64,000 bases of DNA from Clostridium collagenovorans DSM 3089 (GTDB taxonomy: Bacteria; Bacillota; Clostridia; Clostridiales; Clostridiaceae): positions 373,945 to 437,944 of the forward strand of contig NZ_FQXP01000004.1 of assembly GCF_900130005.1 (NCBI RefSeq), written 5' to 3'. Position numbers and translations under genes: made by a program. Numbering within the stretch: the stretch's first letter is position 1; every line of letters begins with the position of its first letter. The notes beneath the pieces are model-generated. The model was given only the letters and a program-made list of their open reading frames with translations, had not been told where the DNA came from and did no database searches. This document shows positions 1 to 8,399 of the stretch, in pieces.

Positions 1-2
1 TT

Positions 3-665
3 AAGTTAAAAGATATAGATTATATACAAATACACCCAACGGCTTTTTATGAAGAGAATGTAGATGATAAGAGATTACTTATATCAGAGGCTATAAGAGG
101 AGAGGGTGGAAAGCTTATAAATTCTAAGGGAGAAAGATTTGTGGACGAGATTCTTCCGAGGGATGTAGTTTCAAAGGCTATTTTTGAAGAAATGAAAAAA
201 GATGAAAAACCATATGTTAATTTAGATATAAGATTTTTAGGTGAGGAATATATAAAAAATAGATTTTCCTTCATATATAGAGAATGTTTGAAGAAGGGAA
301 CGGATATTACAAAGGATTATATAAAGGTTTCACCAGCTCAACATTATTTTATGGGAGGTATAGAAGTAGATGTAGATTCTAAAACTTCCATGAGAAACCT
401 TTATGCTGTAGGAGAAGTAAGTTGTACGGGGGTTCATGGTGCTAATAGATTAGCAAGCACTTCACTTTTAGAGGGACTTGTTTTTTCTAAGAGGGCTGCA
501 ATAGATATAAATAATATTATACATTATAATAAAGTTAAGACTGTAAGGGTAAGTAACTTAAATGAAAGCATTGAAGAATTAAGCATTAGAAATGAAAGAA
601 TGGTCATAGGTGCTTTAAGAGAAAGGTGTAAGGATTTAGATTATGAATTATTTAATTGTAGATAA
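3..665 (+). CDS. nadB: L-aspartate oxidase, C-terminal part (5' end outside window)
   Basis: The reading frame is open from the window edge, so about 220 C-terminal residues are seen. NadB is the FAD enzyme that oxidises L-aspartate to iminoaspartate, the first step of de novo NAD synthesis in the cytoplasm. Visible family motifs are IQIHPTA, the ISEAIRGEG stretch and GERFVDEILPRDVV of the substrate/FAD region. They are followed by the FAD-binding GEVSCTGVHGANRLASTSLL segment near the end, which is typical of the succinate dehydrogenase/fumarate reductase flavoprotein family. The C-terminal helical domain looks short, which is common in clostridia. The end overlaps nadC by 23 nt, so the two are translationally coupled. 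A GTG at 141 is internal and not the start. NadB identity is firm from both the motifs and the nadC neighbour. Confidence 0.93.
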   Translation, partial: KLKDIDYIQIHPTAFYEENVDDKRLLISEAIRGEGGKLINSKGERFVDEILPRDVVSKAIFEEMKKDEKPYVNLDIRFLGEEYIKNRFSFIYRECLKKGTDITKDYIKVSPAQHYFMGGIEVDVDSKTSMRNLYAVGEVSCTGVHGANRLASTSLLEGLVFSKRAAIDINNIIHYNKVKTVRVSNLNESIEELSIRNERMVIGALRERCKDLDYELFNCR

Positions 666-1479
666 AATAATAAAAGATGCGCTTCTAGAGGATATTCCTA
701 ATGAAGATATAACAACTAATTCAATAATAGGTGAAGAGAGCTTATCTACTGTTGATTTGCTTTGTAAGGAAGAGGGTATAATTGCAGGGCTTCTAGTATT
801 TAAAAGGGTTTTTGAAATACTAGGAAGTGTAGAAGTTGAATTATATAAAAATGACGGAGACAAGGTATATCCAAAGGAGAAAATAGCTTTTTTAAAAGGA
901 AGTACACGAAATATACTTTTAGGGGAAAGAATAGCTTTAAACTTATTACAGAGAATGAGTGGAATAGCAACTTTAACAAATAAGTTTGTATCTAAGCTTA
1001 ATGAATCTAAAACAAAATTGCTTGATACAAGAAAAACAACACCTAATTTAAGAATTTTAGAAAAATATTCTGTGAAAATAGGTGGAGGTTTCAATCATAG
1101 ATTTAACTTATCAGATGGTGTAATGCTTAAGGACAATCACATAAGTGCAGCAGGTGGAATCAAGAATGCTGTGAAGCTTGCAAGAGAAAATACTTCTTTT
1201 GTGAGAAAAATAGAAGTTGAAGTTGAAAGTTTAGAAATGGTGAAAGAAGCACTTGAAGCTAAAGCCGATATAATAATGCTTGATAATATGACCTTAGATA
1301 TGGCAAGTGAAGCAATAGATCTAATTGGAGATAAGGCACTTACTGAATTTTCTGGGAATGTGAACCTAAATACAATTGAGGAAATAGGGAAAATTGGAGT
1401 AGATTATGTGTCTGTAGGTGCTTTAACACATTCAGCTAAAATCTTAGATTTAAGCATGAAGAATCTAAAAAATATATAA
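643..1479 (+). CDS. nadC: nicotinate-nucleotide diphosphorylase (carboxylating), QPRTase
   Basis: A 278-residue protein of the usual length for quinolinate phosphoribosyltransferase. The enzyme converts quinolinate and PRPP to nicotinate mononucleotide, CO2 and PPi. Family signatures are all present: NLLQRMSGIAT, LDTRKTTPNLR with the phosphate-binding Arg/Lys, the GGGFNHRFNLSDGVMLKDNH segment, the EVEVES strand, ADIIMLDNM, and the C-terminal SGNVNL and VDYVSVGALTHS phosphate-binding loops. It starts inside the end of nadB in another frame (23-nt overlap), so the pair is one operon. A long hairpin follows at 1496-1541. Together with the NMN/riboside permease gene at 56582, the window shows both de novo synthesis and salvage of NAD precursors. 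Confidence 0.96.
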   Translation: MNYLIVDKIIKDALLEDIPNEDITTNSIIGEESLSTVDLLCKEEGIIAGLLVFKRVFEILGSVEVELYKNDGDKVYPKEKIAFLKGSTRNILLGERIALNLLQRMSGIATLTNKFVSKLNESKTKLLDTRKTTPNLRILEKYSVKIGGGFNHRFNLSDGVMLKDNHISAAGGIKNAVKLARENTSFVRKIEVEVESLEMVKEALEAKADIIMLDNMTLDMASEAIDLIGDKALTEFSGNVNLNTIEEIGKIGVDYVSVGALTHSAKILDLSMKNLKNI

Positions 1480-1495
1480 AGATAATGGGAGATGA

Positions 1496-1541
1496 AAATA
1501 GTTGTAGTATGTGTATTTTAAGAAACATACTATAACTATTT
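1496..1541 (+). terminator. long hairpin after nadC, probable end of the nad operon
   Basis: The arms at 1496-1512 and 1525-1541 pair over 17 positions with one G-T wobble around a 12-nt loop. It begins 16 nt after the nadC stop. There is no T-run after it, so it may be a factor-assisted terminator or an mRNA 3'-end stabiliser rather than a classical intrinsic terminator. The following 260 nt up to the riboswitch contain no gene that I can support. Confidence 0.55.
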
Positions 1542-1802
1542 AGTGCTAACTGATATTATAGAATAAATATAGCTATTATCAGAAAGTCACTATATTAAAA
1601 TAGAAATCCTATAATAAAGGAAACAATAATCATTATTAATTATTTCGTTGACAAATATAGTTATATGATTTAATATGAAGATGAAAGTTAAAGATGAATT
1701 ACAATTCATTTGTATAAATGTATGTAGAATAAATCTGAACTTCAAATAATATATTTATAAAGCAAATAAATGTTTTAATTTCATAAATAAAATTTAATAT
1801 TA

Positions 1803-1975
1803 CGCACTTTATGGTGTTTTTGCAAAATTAAAAGGGAATGTGGTGAAAATCCACAACAGCCACCGTTACTGTAAGAGCTACGAAACTCTAAGAATCAACA
1901 TGATAACCACTGAGTATATAAACTTGGGAAGGTAGAGGAGTAGGTTTGAAGCTTTAAGTCAGGAGACCTGCCATT
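1803..1975 (+). promoter_or_regulatory. cobalamin riboswitch (AdoCbl/B12 aptamer)
   Basis: Conserved blocks of the cobalamin aptamer occur in the right order. They are AAAGGGAA at about 1831, the GGTGAAAATCC stem-loop at 1842-1852, GCCACCGTTACTGT at 1859-1872, the ACCACTG and GGGAAGGT core at 1907-1932, and the B12-box-like AGTCAGGAGACCTGCC at 1957-1972. The aptamer lies in a very long leader (about 450 nt to the next start codon at 2427). Probable expression-platform elements are the terminator at 2256-2288 and the duplicated hairpin arms after it. Cobalamin binding normally switches such genes off. The downstream surface proteins and ECF transporter fit a role in B12 uptake. Confidence 0.93.
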
Positions 1976-2255
1976 AAGTATTAAAAATTTCGGTGAGAAG
2001 TTAAGATCGTATATTAAGAATTAAGTTATATTACTACAAATTAATAAATTATCATGTAAATATAAGATTTACGTTTATAAAGTTGCGAAAATTTATAAAT
2101 TCAATTCTTTGTAAAATGTTAAGATAAATTATTAGTTTATAATAAAGTCTTATTAGGAGATGTGTGTTTATTGTGCACAATACTTAAAATGTGTATAAAA
2201 GGACAAGTCTCTAAGAGATAACTTAAAACTTTTTAAAATTTCCATATGTATACTT

Positions 2256-2288
2256 AAATCTCATAATTTTATTATGAGATTTTTTTAT
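2256..2288 (+). terminator. intrinsic terminator in the riboswitch leader
   Basis: A perfect 11-bp stem (2257-2267 with 2271-2281) and a 3-nt loop are followed by a T-rich run. It lies between the cobalamin aptamer and the next gene, so it is the likely termination arm of the riboswitch. The 5' arm CTCATAAT occurs once, whereas the 3' arm ATTATGAG recurs downstream (see the tandem repeat), which offers alternative pairings. Confidence 0.75.
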
Positions 2289-2395
2289 TGCTCAATAATT
2301 CAATTATGAGGTAATAAATATAAAATTATTATTTTATTATGAGATTTTTTTATTGCTCAATAATTCAATTATGAGGTAATAAATATAAAATTATT
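2266..2395 (+). repeat. two perfect 65-bp tandem copies in the riboswitch leader
   Basis: Positions 2266-2330 are repeated exactly at 2331-2395. Each copy carries two ATTATGAG arms (2271, 2303, 2336 and 2368, spaced 32-33 nt) and one CTCAATAATT arm. The unit duplicates the 3' half of the leader terminator together with a second weak hairpin, immediately upstream of the ribosome binding site of the propeller gene. An exact copy implies a recent duplication or an assembly artefact. Confidence 0.9.
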
Positions 2396-2426
2396 ATTTT
2401 ATGTAATGCCGAAAGGGGAAACAAAG

Positions 2427-4700
2427 ATGAAAAGATCTATTAAAGTGAGAGGATTAATTTGTGCTGCTTTAGCAACATGTGTATTTGCTATAAGTGCAAC
2501 ATCAACTTTTGCTTCACCTAGAAAAGAGTCTGCATGGCCACAATTTAGAGGGGAAGTATTAAATCCAGGAATAACTGACAGCAAAGCACCAAGAACTTCA
2601 GCAGAAATTGAAGAGGACTGGGCAGTCAAAATAGGATCAGGTTGGAATTATAGTGATCCTATTATAGTAGGACAGTATGTATATATTACAGATAGCTCTA
2701 ATATAAAGATGCTTGATAGAAACACTGGAGAAGTCATAAAGTCAGCTCCACTGGCAGAAAATATTGGATTTTTCTCAAGAATGTCTTATGGAGAGGGAAA
2801 ATTATTTATACCTATAGGTGCAGGACGATTACAATGCTTTGATGCAAATACACTAGAATCCTTATGGATAACAGAAGTTACTCCAAAGGATATGTATTTA
2901 CAAGCCTTATCACCAGCTGTATATTACAATGGGCATGTTTATATGGGAACTACTAATGGCTCAGCAGATAAAGGAATGTTCTATGCTGTTTCAGCAAAGG
3001 ATGAGGACCCATCGAAAGTTGATGAAATAAAGGAATATACTTGGACATATGCACCAGAGGTGGGTAAGTCAGGTTACTATTGGAGTGCAGGAACTGTGGT
3101 TGGAAATAGCATAGTTTTTGGTGGTGAGAAAGGTGAAGTTGTTATACACAACTTAACTGATAATACAATTACTGATAAATTAGAGCTTAATGAAGCTATA
3201 AGATCTTCTGTTCATTATGACAGGAATTTAGGAAGAGTATTTATAACTACTAAGGCTGGAAACATTCACTCTATAAAAATTAATTCTAATGGAACTTTTG
3301 ATAAAAGCTCTTTATTAACAACAAAAATTGGACAAGATATAACATCAAGTCCAGTAACATATAATGGAAGAGTATATGTAGGTGGCGGTGGAATTAGTAG
3401 TGGTGCTGGCTTCTCAGTTTTAGATGCTAAAACTTTAGAAGTAATTTATCAAATAAATGATATACAAACTCAGTCATCACCAATTTTAACTACTGCTTAT
3501 GCTACAAAGGAGAATAAAAACACAGTATATTTATATGCATTTAAATACACTAATCCAGATGTTATATATGCTGTAAAAGATTTTGAAGGTAATACAGAAC
3601 CAATTTTTGAAGAGATAGCTACACCAAGTAGTAAACAATATAATTCATCATCTGCTGCTATAGATGAAGATGGAAGTATATACTTTAAAAATGATTCAGG
3701 AAAGGTATTTAAGTTTAAAAATACTTTAGATGGTGCTTTCGGTTCAGAGGATGTAATAAAACTTATATACAAGCTACCTAATACAGAAGATATAACTTTA
3801 AATAATGAGGTAATTATAAACAGTGCTTTAGAAAGATATAATGATTTATCTGATGCAGAAAAAGCTAAGGTAACAAACTATGATAAATTACAAGCTGCAC
3901 TTAATAAAATGGAAGAGCTAAAAAATAGTGATAAAGAAGTTGAAAGATTATTAAGTGAGATAGAAAAGTTACCACAGGATATTACTTTAAGTCACAAAGA
4001 AAAAGTAAATGAATTATTTAGTAGCTATGAAAGATTACCAGAAAGTCATAAAGCTAAGGTGACTAATATAAATAAATTATTAGATGCTAAGAAAACTATA
4101 GAAGCTTTAGAAGAAGAGGAATTAATCAAGAATATAATAGTTAAAATTGATACTCTACCTGAATTAAAAGATATAGTTTTAGATAAAGAAGAATTAATTA
4201 ATTCAATTTATAAGGATTTTAATAATTTAACAGAAAGTCAAAAAGAAAAAGTAACTAATAAAGATAAAATATTAACTGCTAAAGCTAAAATTGATAAAAC
4301 TAGAGCTGAAGTAAATTCAATAGAAGAAGATATATGGAATAAAATAAATCCATCAAATATAACTTTAGAAGATAAAGAAGTAGTTTATGACTTAATAAAA
4401 AGATATGAAGCTTTAGATGATAGAGATAAGGTTTATGTAAAACACTTTGATGAAGTTTTAGAAGCTAAAAAGATAATTGATAAACTTGAAGCAGAAAATC
4501 CATCTAAGCCTGTAGAGGAGCCAGGCAATGGTAATGATAACTCTAAGCCTAATATTGGAGGTAATTCAAACAATGTAGGAAATAATAGTGCATTACCTCA
4601 AACAGGGGTAAGTATACCATGGGAATTCATATTAGTTGGTATGATATTAGTTATTAGTGGTATTGCATTAAGTAAGAAAAAAAGAGTTAATGAGAAATAG
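2427..4700 (+). CDS. sortase-anchored PQQ-like beta-propeller surface protein with helical repeats
   Basis: A 757-residue protein with start ATG 2427, chosen for AAAGGGG eight nt upstream; the in-frame ATG at 2406 has no such site. It has a signal peptide (residues 1-30). A PQQ/quinoprotein-type beta-propeller follows to about residue 445, with WPQFRGE at its start and repeated blades such as VYVGGG and VYITDSS. Four helical repeats of about 65 residues come next (about 448-690; pattern LPxxITLxxxE, YxxL, KVTNxxKL). A short Asn/Gly linker leads to LPQTG at 723-727, a membrane helix and a basic tail. It is therefore covalently attached to the wall. It is the first gene after the cobalamin riboswitch, so I infer a role in B12 capture. 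Propellers of this class otherwise bind diverse ligands, and the ligand here is not shown. A partial terminator separates it from the lipoprotein gene. Confidence 0.85.
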   Translation: MKRSIKVRGLICAALATCVFAISATSTFASPRKESAWPQFRGEVLNPGITDSKAPRTSAEIEEDWAVKIGSGWNYSDPIIVGQYVYITDSSNIKMLDRNTGEVIKSAPLAENIGFFSRMSYGEGKLFIPIGAGRLQCFDANTLESLWITEVTPKDMYLQALSPAVYYNGHVYMGTTNGSADKGMFYAVSAKDEDPSKVDEIKEYTWTYAPEVGKSGYYWSAGTVVGNSIVFGGEKGEVVIHNLTDNTITDKLELNEAIRSSVHYDRNLGRVFITTKAGNIHSIKINSNGTFDKSSLLTTKIGQDITSSPVTYNGRVYVGGGGISSGAGFSVLDAKTLEVIYQINDIQTQSSPILTTAYATKENKNTVYLYAFKYTNPDVIYAVKDFEGNTEPIFEEIATPSSKQYNSSSAAIDEDGSIYFKNDSGKVFKFKNTLDGAFGSEDVIKLIYKLPNTEDITLNNEVIINSALERYNDLSDAEKAKVTNYDKLQAALNKMEELKNSDKEVERLLSEIEKLPQDITLSHKEKVNELFSSYERLPESHKAKVTNINKLLDAKKTIEALEEEELIKNIIVKIDTLPELKDIVLDKEELINSIYKDFNNLTESQKEKVTNKDKILTAKAKIDKTRAEVNSIEEDIWNKINPSNITLEDKEVVYDLIKRYEALDDRDKVYVKHFDEVLEAKKIIDKLEAENPSKPVEEPGNGNDNSKPNIGGNSNNVGNNSALPQTGVSIPWEFILVGMILVISGIALSKKKRVNEK

Positions 4701-4720
4701 TTACAAAAGTTAATCTAGAA

Positions 4721-4754
4721 AGTACTTATTTGGAAGAAATTTTAAATAAGTACT
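4721..4754 (+). terminator. hairpin after the propeller gene (weak terminator)
   Basis: A perfect 11-bp stem (4721-4731 with 4744-4754) with a 12-nt loop sits 20 nt after the stop codon. The sequence after it is CTTTAG, not a strong T-run. Partial read-through into the lipoprotein/ECF operon is therefore possible, and it matters for whether the riboswitch also controls the transporter. Confidence 0.6.
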
Positions 4755-4862
4755 CTTTAGCGTTTAATATTAAAATTAAAGAAGTTTAGAAAAAATGATT
4801 AAGTTTAGTTTAATTATTTTATTTATAAGTTTCAAATATAGGGTAAAGTGGAAATAGTATCA

Positions 4863-4891
4863 TTGACAGTCAATGTAGGGTGTTATACTAT
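4863..4891 (+). promoter_or_regulatory. candidate promoter for the lipoprotein-ECF operon, inside an inverted repeat
   Basis: TTGACA at 4863-4868 is followed by TATACT at 4884-4889 (15-nt spacer) or TACTAT at 4886 (17-nt spacer). It lies within a 73-nt element bounded by GTGGAAATA (4848-4856) and its complement TATTTCCAC (4912-4920). A small palindrome, CATTG-acagt-CAATG, overlaps the -35 box. The 336-nt gap 4701-5036 holds only this and the hairpin at 4721. No second cobalamin aptamer is visible here. Confidence 0.5.
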
Positions 4892-5036
4892 ATTAATGAA
4901 ATTTAACAATGTATTTCCACAAACACTCTTAAGTTACTAAGCTGAAATTAATAATTTTATATATTATTAAGTATAGGTAAGAAATTTTTATAATTTTTAA
5001 TTACTATACTTATAATAATATAAGTGGAGGAAAATT

Positions 5037-5819
5037 ATGAAAAAGAGAATTGCTTTAGTATTAAGTTTAGTATTAGGGATTACTATGCTTACAGGTTGTG
5101 GAAATAATGATAATAAGAAGGAAAGCTCAGGACAGGTAGCTATAGAAAAAAATGACAGCGGTGCTGATAAGGTATCTGATAATGAGAAAGATAACAAGGA
5201 AGAGGAAAAACCTGAAGAAAATAAAGATGGTGAGGAAAACTCAGATAAAAGCAAAGATGATAAGGAAGAAAACAAGGATGGAAGTGCAGCTTCTAGTTTA
5301 GAGAATAAACCTTCAAATGAGGAAACTAAATCTCCATCACAAGAAAGTTCATCTTCATCAAATAATAATACACCTTCGACTCCATCAAATAATAATACAG
5401 AAAAACCAGCACCTAAACCAGAGCCAGCTGCTAAGTATGTTACTTTATCTATAACATGTAATACACTTTTAGATAACATGGATAAAGTAGATGAGAGTAA
5501 AAAAGGAATCATACCTTCCAATGGTGTAATATTAGGAGAACAAAAGGTAGAAATTACAGAAGGAGAGTCAGTTTTTGAAGTACTTTCAAGAGTGACAAGG
5601 GAAAAGAGAATACATTTAGATTTCGTTGAGTCACCAGTTTATAATACTGCTTACATCAGAGGAATACAAAACCTTTATGAGTTTGATGGAGGAGATTTAA
5701 GTGGATGGATGTATAGTGTAAATGGTGTATTTCCTAATAAGGGATGTAGCCGTATAAATGTGAAAAATGGTGATAGAATAGAATGGAAATATACATGTGA
5801 TTTAGGAAAGGATCTATAA
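5037..5819 (+). CDS. DUF4430 (transcobalamin-like) lipoprotein
   Basis: A 260-residue lipoprotein. The signal peptide ends in the lipobox LTGC with acylated Cys21. Residues 22-130 are a long Asp/Glu/Lys/Ser-rich and Pro-rich tether. Residues 133-260 form a DUF4430 domain with the characteristic SGWMYSVNG, FPNKG, NVKNGDRIEWKYT and DLGKDL strands. DUF4430 is related to the beta-domain of eukaryotic intrinsic factor and transcobalamin, which binds cobalamin; this is family knowledge. The gene is followed after 4 nt by ecfT and sits in a riboswitch-marked cobalamin locus. I infer an extracytoplasmic cobalamin-binding lipoprotein feeding the ECF transporter. The long flexible tether would let it reach through the wall toward the sortase-anchored propeller protein. 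GGAGG upstream of ATG 5037 supports the start. Confidence 0.85.
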   Translation: MKKRIALVLSLVLGITMLTGCGNNDNKKESSGQVAIEKNDSGADKVSDNEKDNKEEEKPEENKDGEENSDKSKDDKEENKDGSAASSLENKPSNEETKSPSQESSSSSNNNTPSTPSNNNTEKPAPKPEPAAKYVTLSITCNTLLDNMDKVDESKKGIIPSNGVILGEQKVEITEGESVFEVLSRVTREKRIHLDFVESPVYNTAYIRGIQNLYEFDGGDLSGWMYSVNGVFPNKGCSRINVKNGDRIEWKYTCDLGKDL

Positions 5820-5823
5820 GTTT

Positions 5824-6723
5824 ATGGAACTCAAATCATACAATAGCTTTGCAGAGTATCATCCAGTAGTAAACTTTTTATACTTTGCATCAGTTATAGT
5901 TTTTAATATGATATTTATGCATCCTATATTTTTAATAATAGGATTAAGTGCTTTCTTTATTTATTCAATAAGTTTAAATGGAGTGAAGGCAATAAAATTT
6001 AATTTATATTTTTTACTTCCAATGATGATTATGATTATAGTATTAAATCCATTGTTTAGTCATCAGGGAATGACAATATTATTTTATTTGAATAATAAGC
6101 CTATGACCTTAGAATCCTTTCTTTATGGAATAGCTACAGCAGTAATGCTTATAAATATGGTTATGGTGTTTAGTTGTTACAATAAGGTAATTACATCAGA
6201 AAAGTTTATTTATATGTTTAGTAAGACTGTACCAGCTATAGCCTTGTTAATATCAATGACTTTAAGTTTTGTACCTAAATTTAAACAACAACTTAAAAAA
6301 ATTAGAACCTCTCAAAGAAATATAGGAAGAGATATAAATAATGGAACTGTGATTCAAAGAGTAAAACACGGTTGTACTATAATATCAATTCTTATTACAT
6401 GGGCTTTAGAAAATGGGGTGCAAACGGCAGATTCTATGAGAGGGAGAGGTTACGGATTAAGCGGAAGAACAAGTTTTTCTTTATATAAGTTAGAAAAAAG
6501 AGATAAAGTAGCTATAGCAATTTTATGTTTTTTAATTTCGGTTTGTACTTTAGGATATGTATATGGTATAAATACCATGCAATTTTATCCTAATATATAC
6601 ATGAAGAAAACAAATATAATAACTATATTTATGTATATATGTTATGGAATACTAGTGTTTTTCCCTCTTGCAATTGAAGTCGAGGAGGCAATAAGATGGA
6701 ACTTATTAAAATCAAAGATCTAA
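5824..6723 (+). CDS. ecfT: ECF transporter transmembrane (T) component EcfT
   Basis: A 299-residue multi-spanning membrane protein of the CbiQ/EcfT family. Several hydrophobic helices precede a cytoplasmic coupling region containing ADSMRGRGYG, which matches the Ala-Arg-Gly type coupling motif that docks onto the ATPases. The KFKQQLKKIRTSQRNIGRDI stretch resembles the preceding coupling helix. It starts 4 nt after the lipoprotein stop and overlaps the ATPase gene by 28 nt, so it belongs to a tightly packed operon. Its place in a cobalamin locus suggests it serves the S component at 8369 specifically (a dedicated, group-I-like arrangement), though T components can be shared. Confidence 0.88.
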   Translation: MELKSYNSFAEYHPVVNFLYFASVIVFNMIFMHPIFLIIGLSAFFIYSISLNGVKAIKFNLYFLLPMMIMIIVLNPLFSHQGMTILFYLNNKPMTLESFLYGIATAVMLINMVMVFSCYNKVITSEKFIYMFSKTVPAIALLISMTLSFVPKFKQQLKKIRTSQRNIGRDINNGTVIQRVKHGCTIISILITWALENGVQTADSMRGRGYGLSGRTSFSLYKLEKRDKVAIAILCFLISVCTLGYVYGINTMQFYPNIYMKKTNIITIFMYICYGILVFFPLAIEVEEAIRWNLLKSKI

Positions 6724-8399
6724 ACTTTAGTTATGATGAGAGTAACAAGAAAAGTTTAGATAATATAAATTTGAATATAAAAGAGGGAGAGTTCGTTTTA
6801 CTAATAGGAGAGTCAGGTTGTGGTAAAAGTACTCTTTTAAAGCAACTAAAGAATGAATTAGCACCCTTTGGAGAGTTTTCAGGAGAAATATTATATGATG
6901 GAATACCTTTAAAAAGCCTGGACCAAAGAAAGTCAGCCTCAGAAATTGGTTTTGTAATGCAAAACCCTGATTATCAGATAGTTACCGATAAAGTTTGGCA
7001 TGAACTTGCATTTGGACTTGAGAGTTTGGGATTAGATTCCGAAACAATTAGAAGAAGAGTATCAGAAATGGCAAGTTTCTTTGGAATACAAACTTGGTTT
7101 AGAAAAGATGTAAGCGAACTAAGTGGCGGTCAAAAGCAGCTATTAAATTTAGCAGCTATAATGGCTATGCAACCTAGACTTTTAATATTAGATGAACCTA
7201 CATCTCAACTAGATCCTATAGCAGCAGCGGAATTTTTAGAGACTATTTATAAGATAAATAGAGAACTTGGGATAACTGTTGTGCTAACAGAGCATAGAAT
7301 AGAAGATGTATTTTCAGCAGCAGATAAAGTTGTATTAATGGAAGAGGGGAAAATAGTAGGAGTTGAAAGTCCTAGAAAAATAGGAAAGATAATAAGTGAT
7401 AAAGAAAATAAACATCCAATGTTTTATTCACTTCCTACACCTACTAGAATTTTTGAAGAATGTGATGGCAGTGGAAGTGCTCCTATTACAATAAAAGAAG
7501 GAAGAGAGTGGGCAAGGGAAAATTTCCAAGCTTTAAGTGATGTGCTTAAAGAAGTAAGCTTAGATAAAAGCAAGGAAGCAAAAAGTTATACAAAAGAAGA
7601 TACGGTTATTGAGCTTAAGGACATATGGTTTAGATATGATAGAAATGCTCCAGATATATTAAAAGGAGTTGATCTTAAGGTATATAAAAATGAACTTTTA
7701 TGTATACTTGGTGGAAATGGAACAGGTAAAAGTACTACACTAGGTGTTATAGCAGGAAATAATAAGGCATATAGGGGAGAAGTTTATATAAATAATAAAA
7801 AGGTAAGTAAGTATAAACTTAAAGAATTATTTAATAAAAACTTAGGGGTATTACCTCAAGATCCTCAAAGTTTATTTGTTAAAAGTACCTTATTAGAGGA
7901 TCTTAAAGAAGTATTTGATGGTATGGACGTAAAAAAGGAAGAAAGAGAAAATAAAATAAAAGAAGTAAGTAAAACTTTAAAGATAGAAGAATTACTTAAC
8001 TCTCATCCCTATGATTTAAGTGGGGGAGAACAGCAAAAAGCAGCTTTAGCTAAGGTGCTTTTATTAGATCCTAAAATAATAATACTAGATGAACCTACAA
8101 AGGGAATAGATGGTAGTTTTAAAAGAGAATTAGGAAAAATTTTTGAAGAATTAAAGAAAAGTGGAGTAACTATTTTAATGGTAACTCATGATATAGAATT
8201 TGCAGCAGAAAATGCTGATAGATGTGCAATGTTCTTTGATGGAGGCATAACTTCCAAGGGAACACCAAGAGAATTTTTCTGTGGAAACTCTTTTTACACA
8301 ACAGCTGCAAATAAAATGACAAGAGGAATTTTAAATAATATATTAAAGGTTGAAGATGTGGTGAAGTTATGGAAAAAAGAAAAAAATCATTTAAAATAG
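6696..8399 (+). CDS. fused double ECF ATPase (EcfA-EcfA')
   Basis: A 567-residue protein with two complete ABC ATPase halves. Half 1 has Walker A GESGCGKST (about 38-46), signature LSGGQKQ and Walker B LLILDEPTSQLD. Half 2 has Walker A GGNGTGKST, signature LSGGEQQ and Walker B IIILDEPTKGID. Both catalytic Glu residues and both H-loops (LTEHRIED, VTHDIE) are present, so both sites should hydrolyse ATP. The fusion replaces the separate ecfA1/ecfA2 pair of the housekeeping ECF module and marks this as a dedicated transporter. It overlaps ecfT upstream (28 nt) and the S component downstream (31 nt), which suggests coupled translation and fixed stoichiometry. Confidence 0.92.
   Translation: MELIKIKDLNFSYDESNKKSLDNINLNIKEGEFVLLIGESGCGKSTLLKQLKNELAPFGEFSGEILYDGIPLKSLDQRKSASEIGFVMQNPDYQIVTDKVWHELAFGLESLGLDSETIRRRVSEMASFFGIQTWFRKDVSELSGGQKQLLNLAAIMAMQPRLLILDEPTSQLDPIAAAEFLETIYKINRELGITVVLTEHRIEDVFSAADKVVLMEEGKIVGVESPRKIGKIISDKENKHPMFYSLPTPTRIFEECDGSGSAPITIKEGREWARENFQALSDVLKEVSLDKSKEAKSYTKEDTVIELKDIWFRYDRNAPDILKGVDLKVYKNELLCILGGNGTGKSTTLGVIAGNNKAYRGEVYINNKKVSKYKLKELFNKNLGVLPQDPQSLFVKSTLLEDLKEVFDGMDVKKEERENKIKEVSKTLKIEELLNSHPYDLSGGEQQKAALAKVLLLDPKIIILDEPTKGIDGSFKRELGKIFEELKKSGVTILMVTHDIEFAAENADRCAMFFDGGITSKGTPREFFCGNSFYTTAANKMTRGILNNILKVEDVVKLWKKEKNHLK

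Noticed and set aside
2169..2182. Second riboswitch near the 14-bp palindrome TATTGTGCACAATA
   Set aside because: The region 2140-2240 can fold, but no conserved aptamer I know is present. It is kept only as a note in the leader finding.
4997..5521. 174-codon Ser/Leu-rich frame on the minus strand
   Set aside because: A shadow of the acidic linker of the DUF4430 lipoprotein, whose own frame has lipobox and domain motifs.
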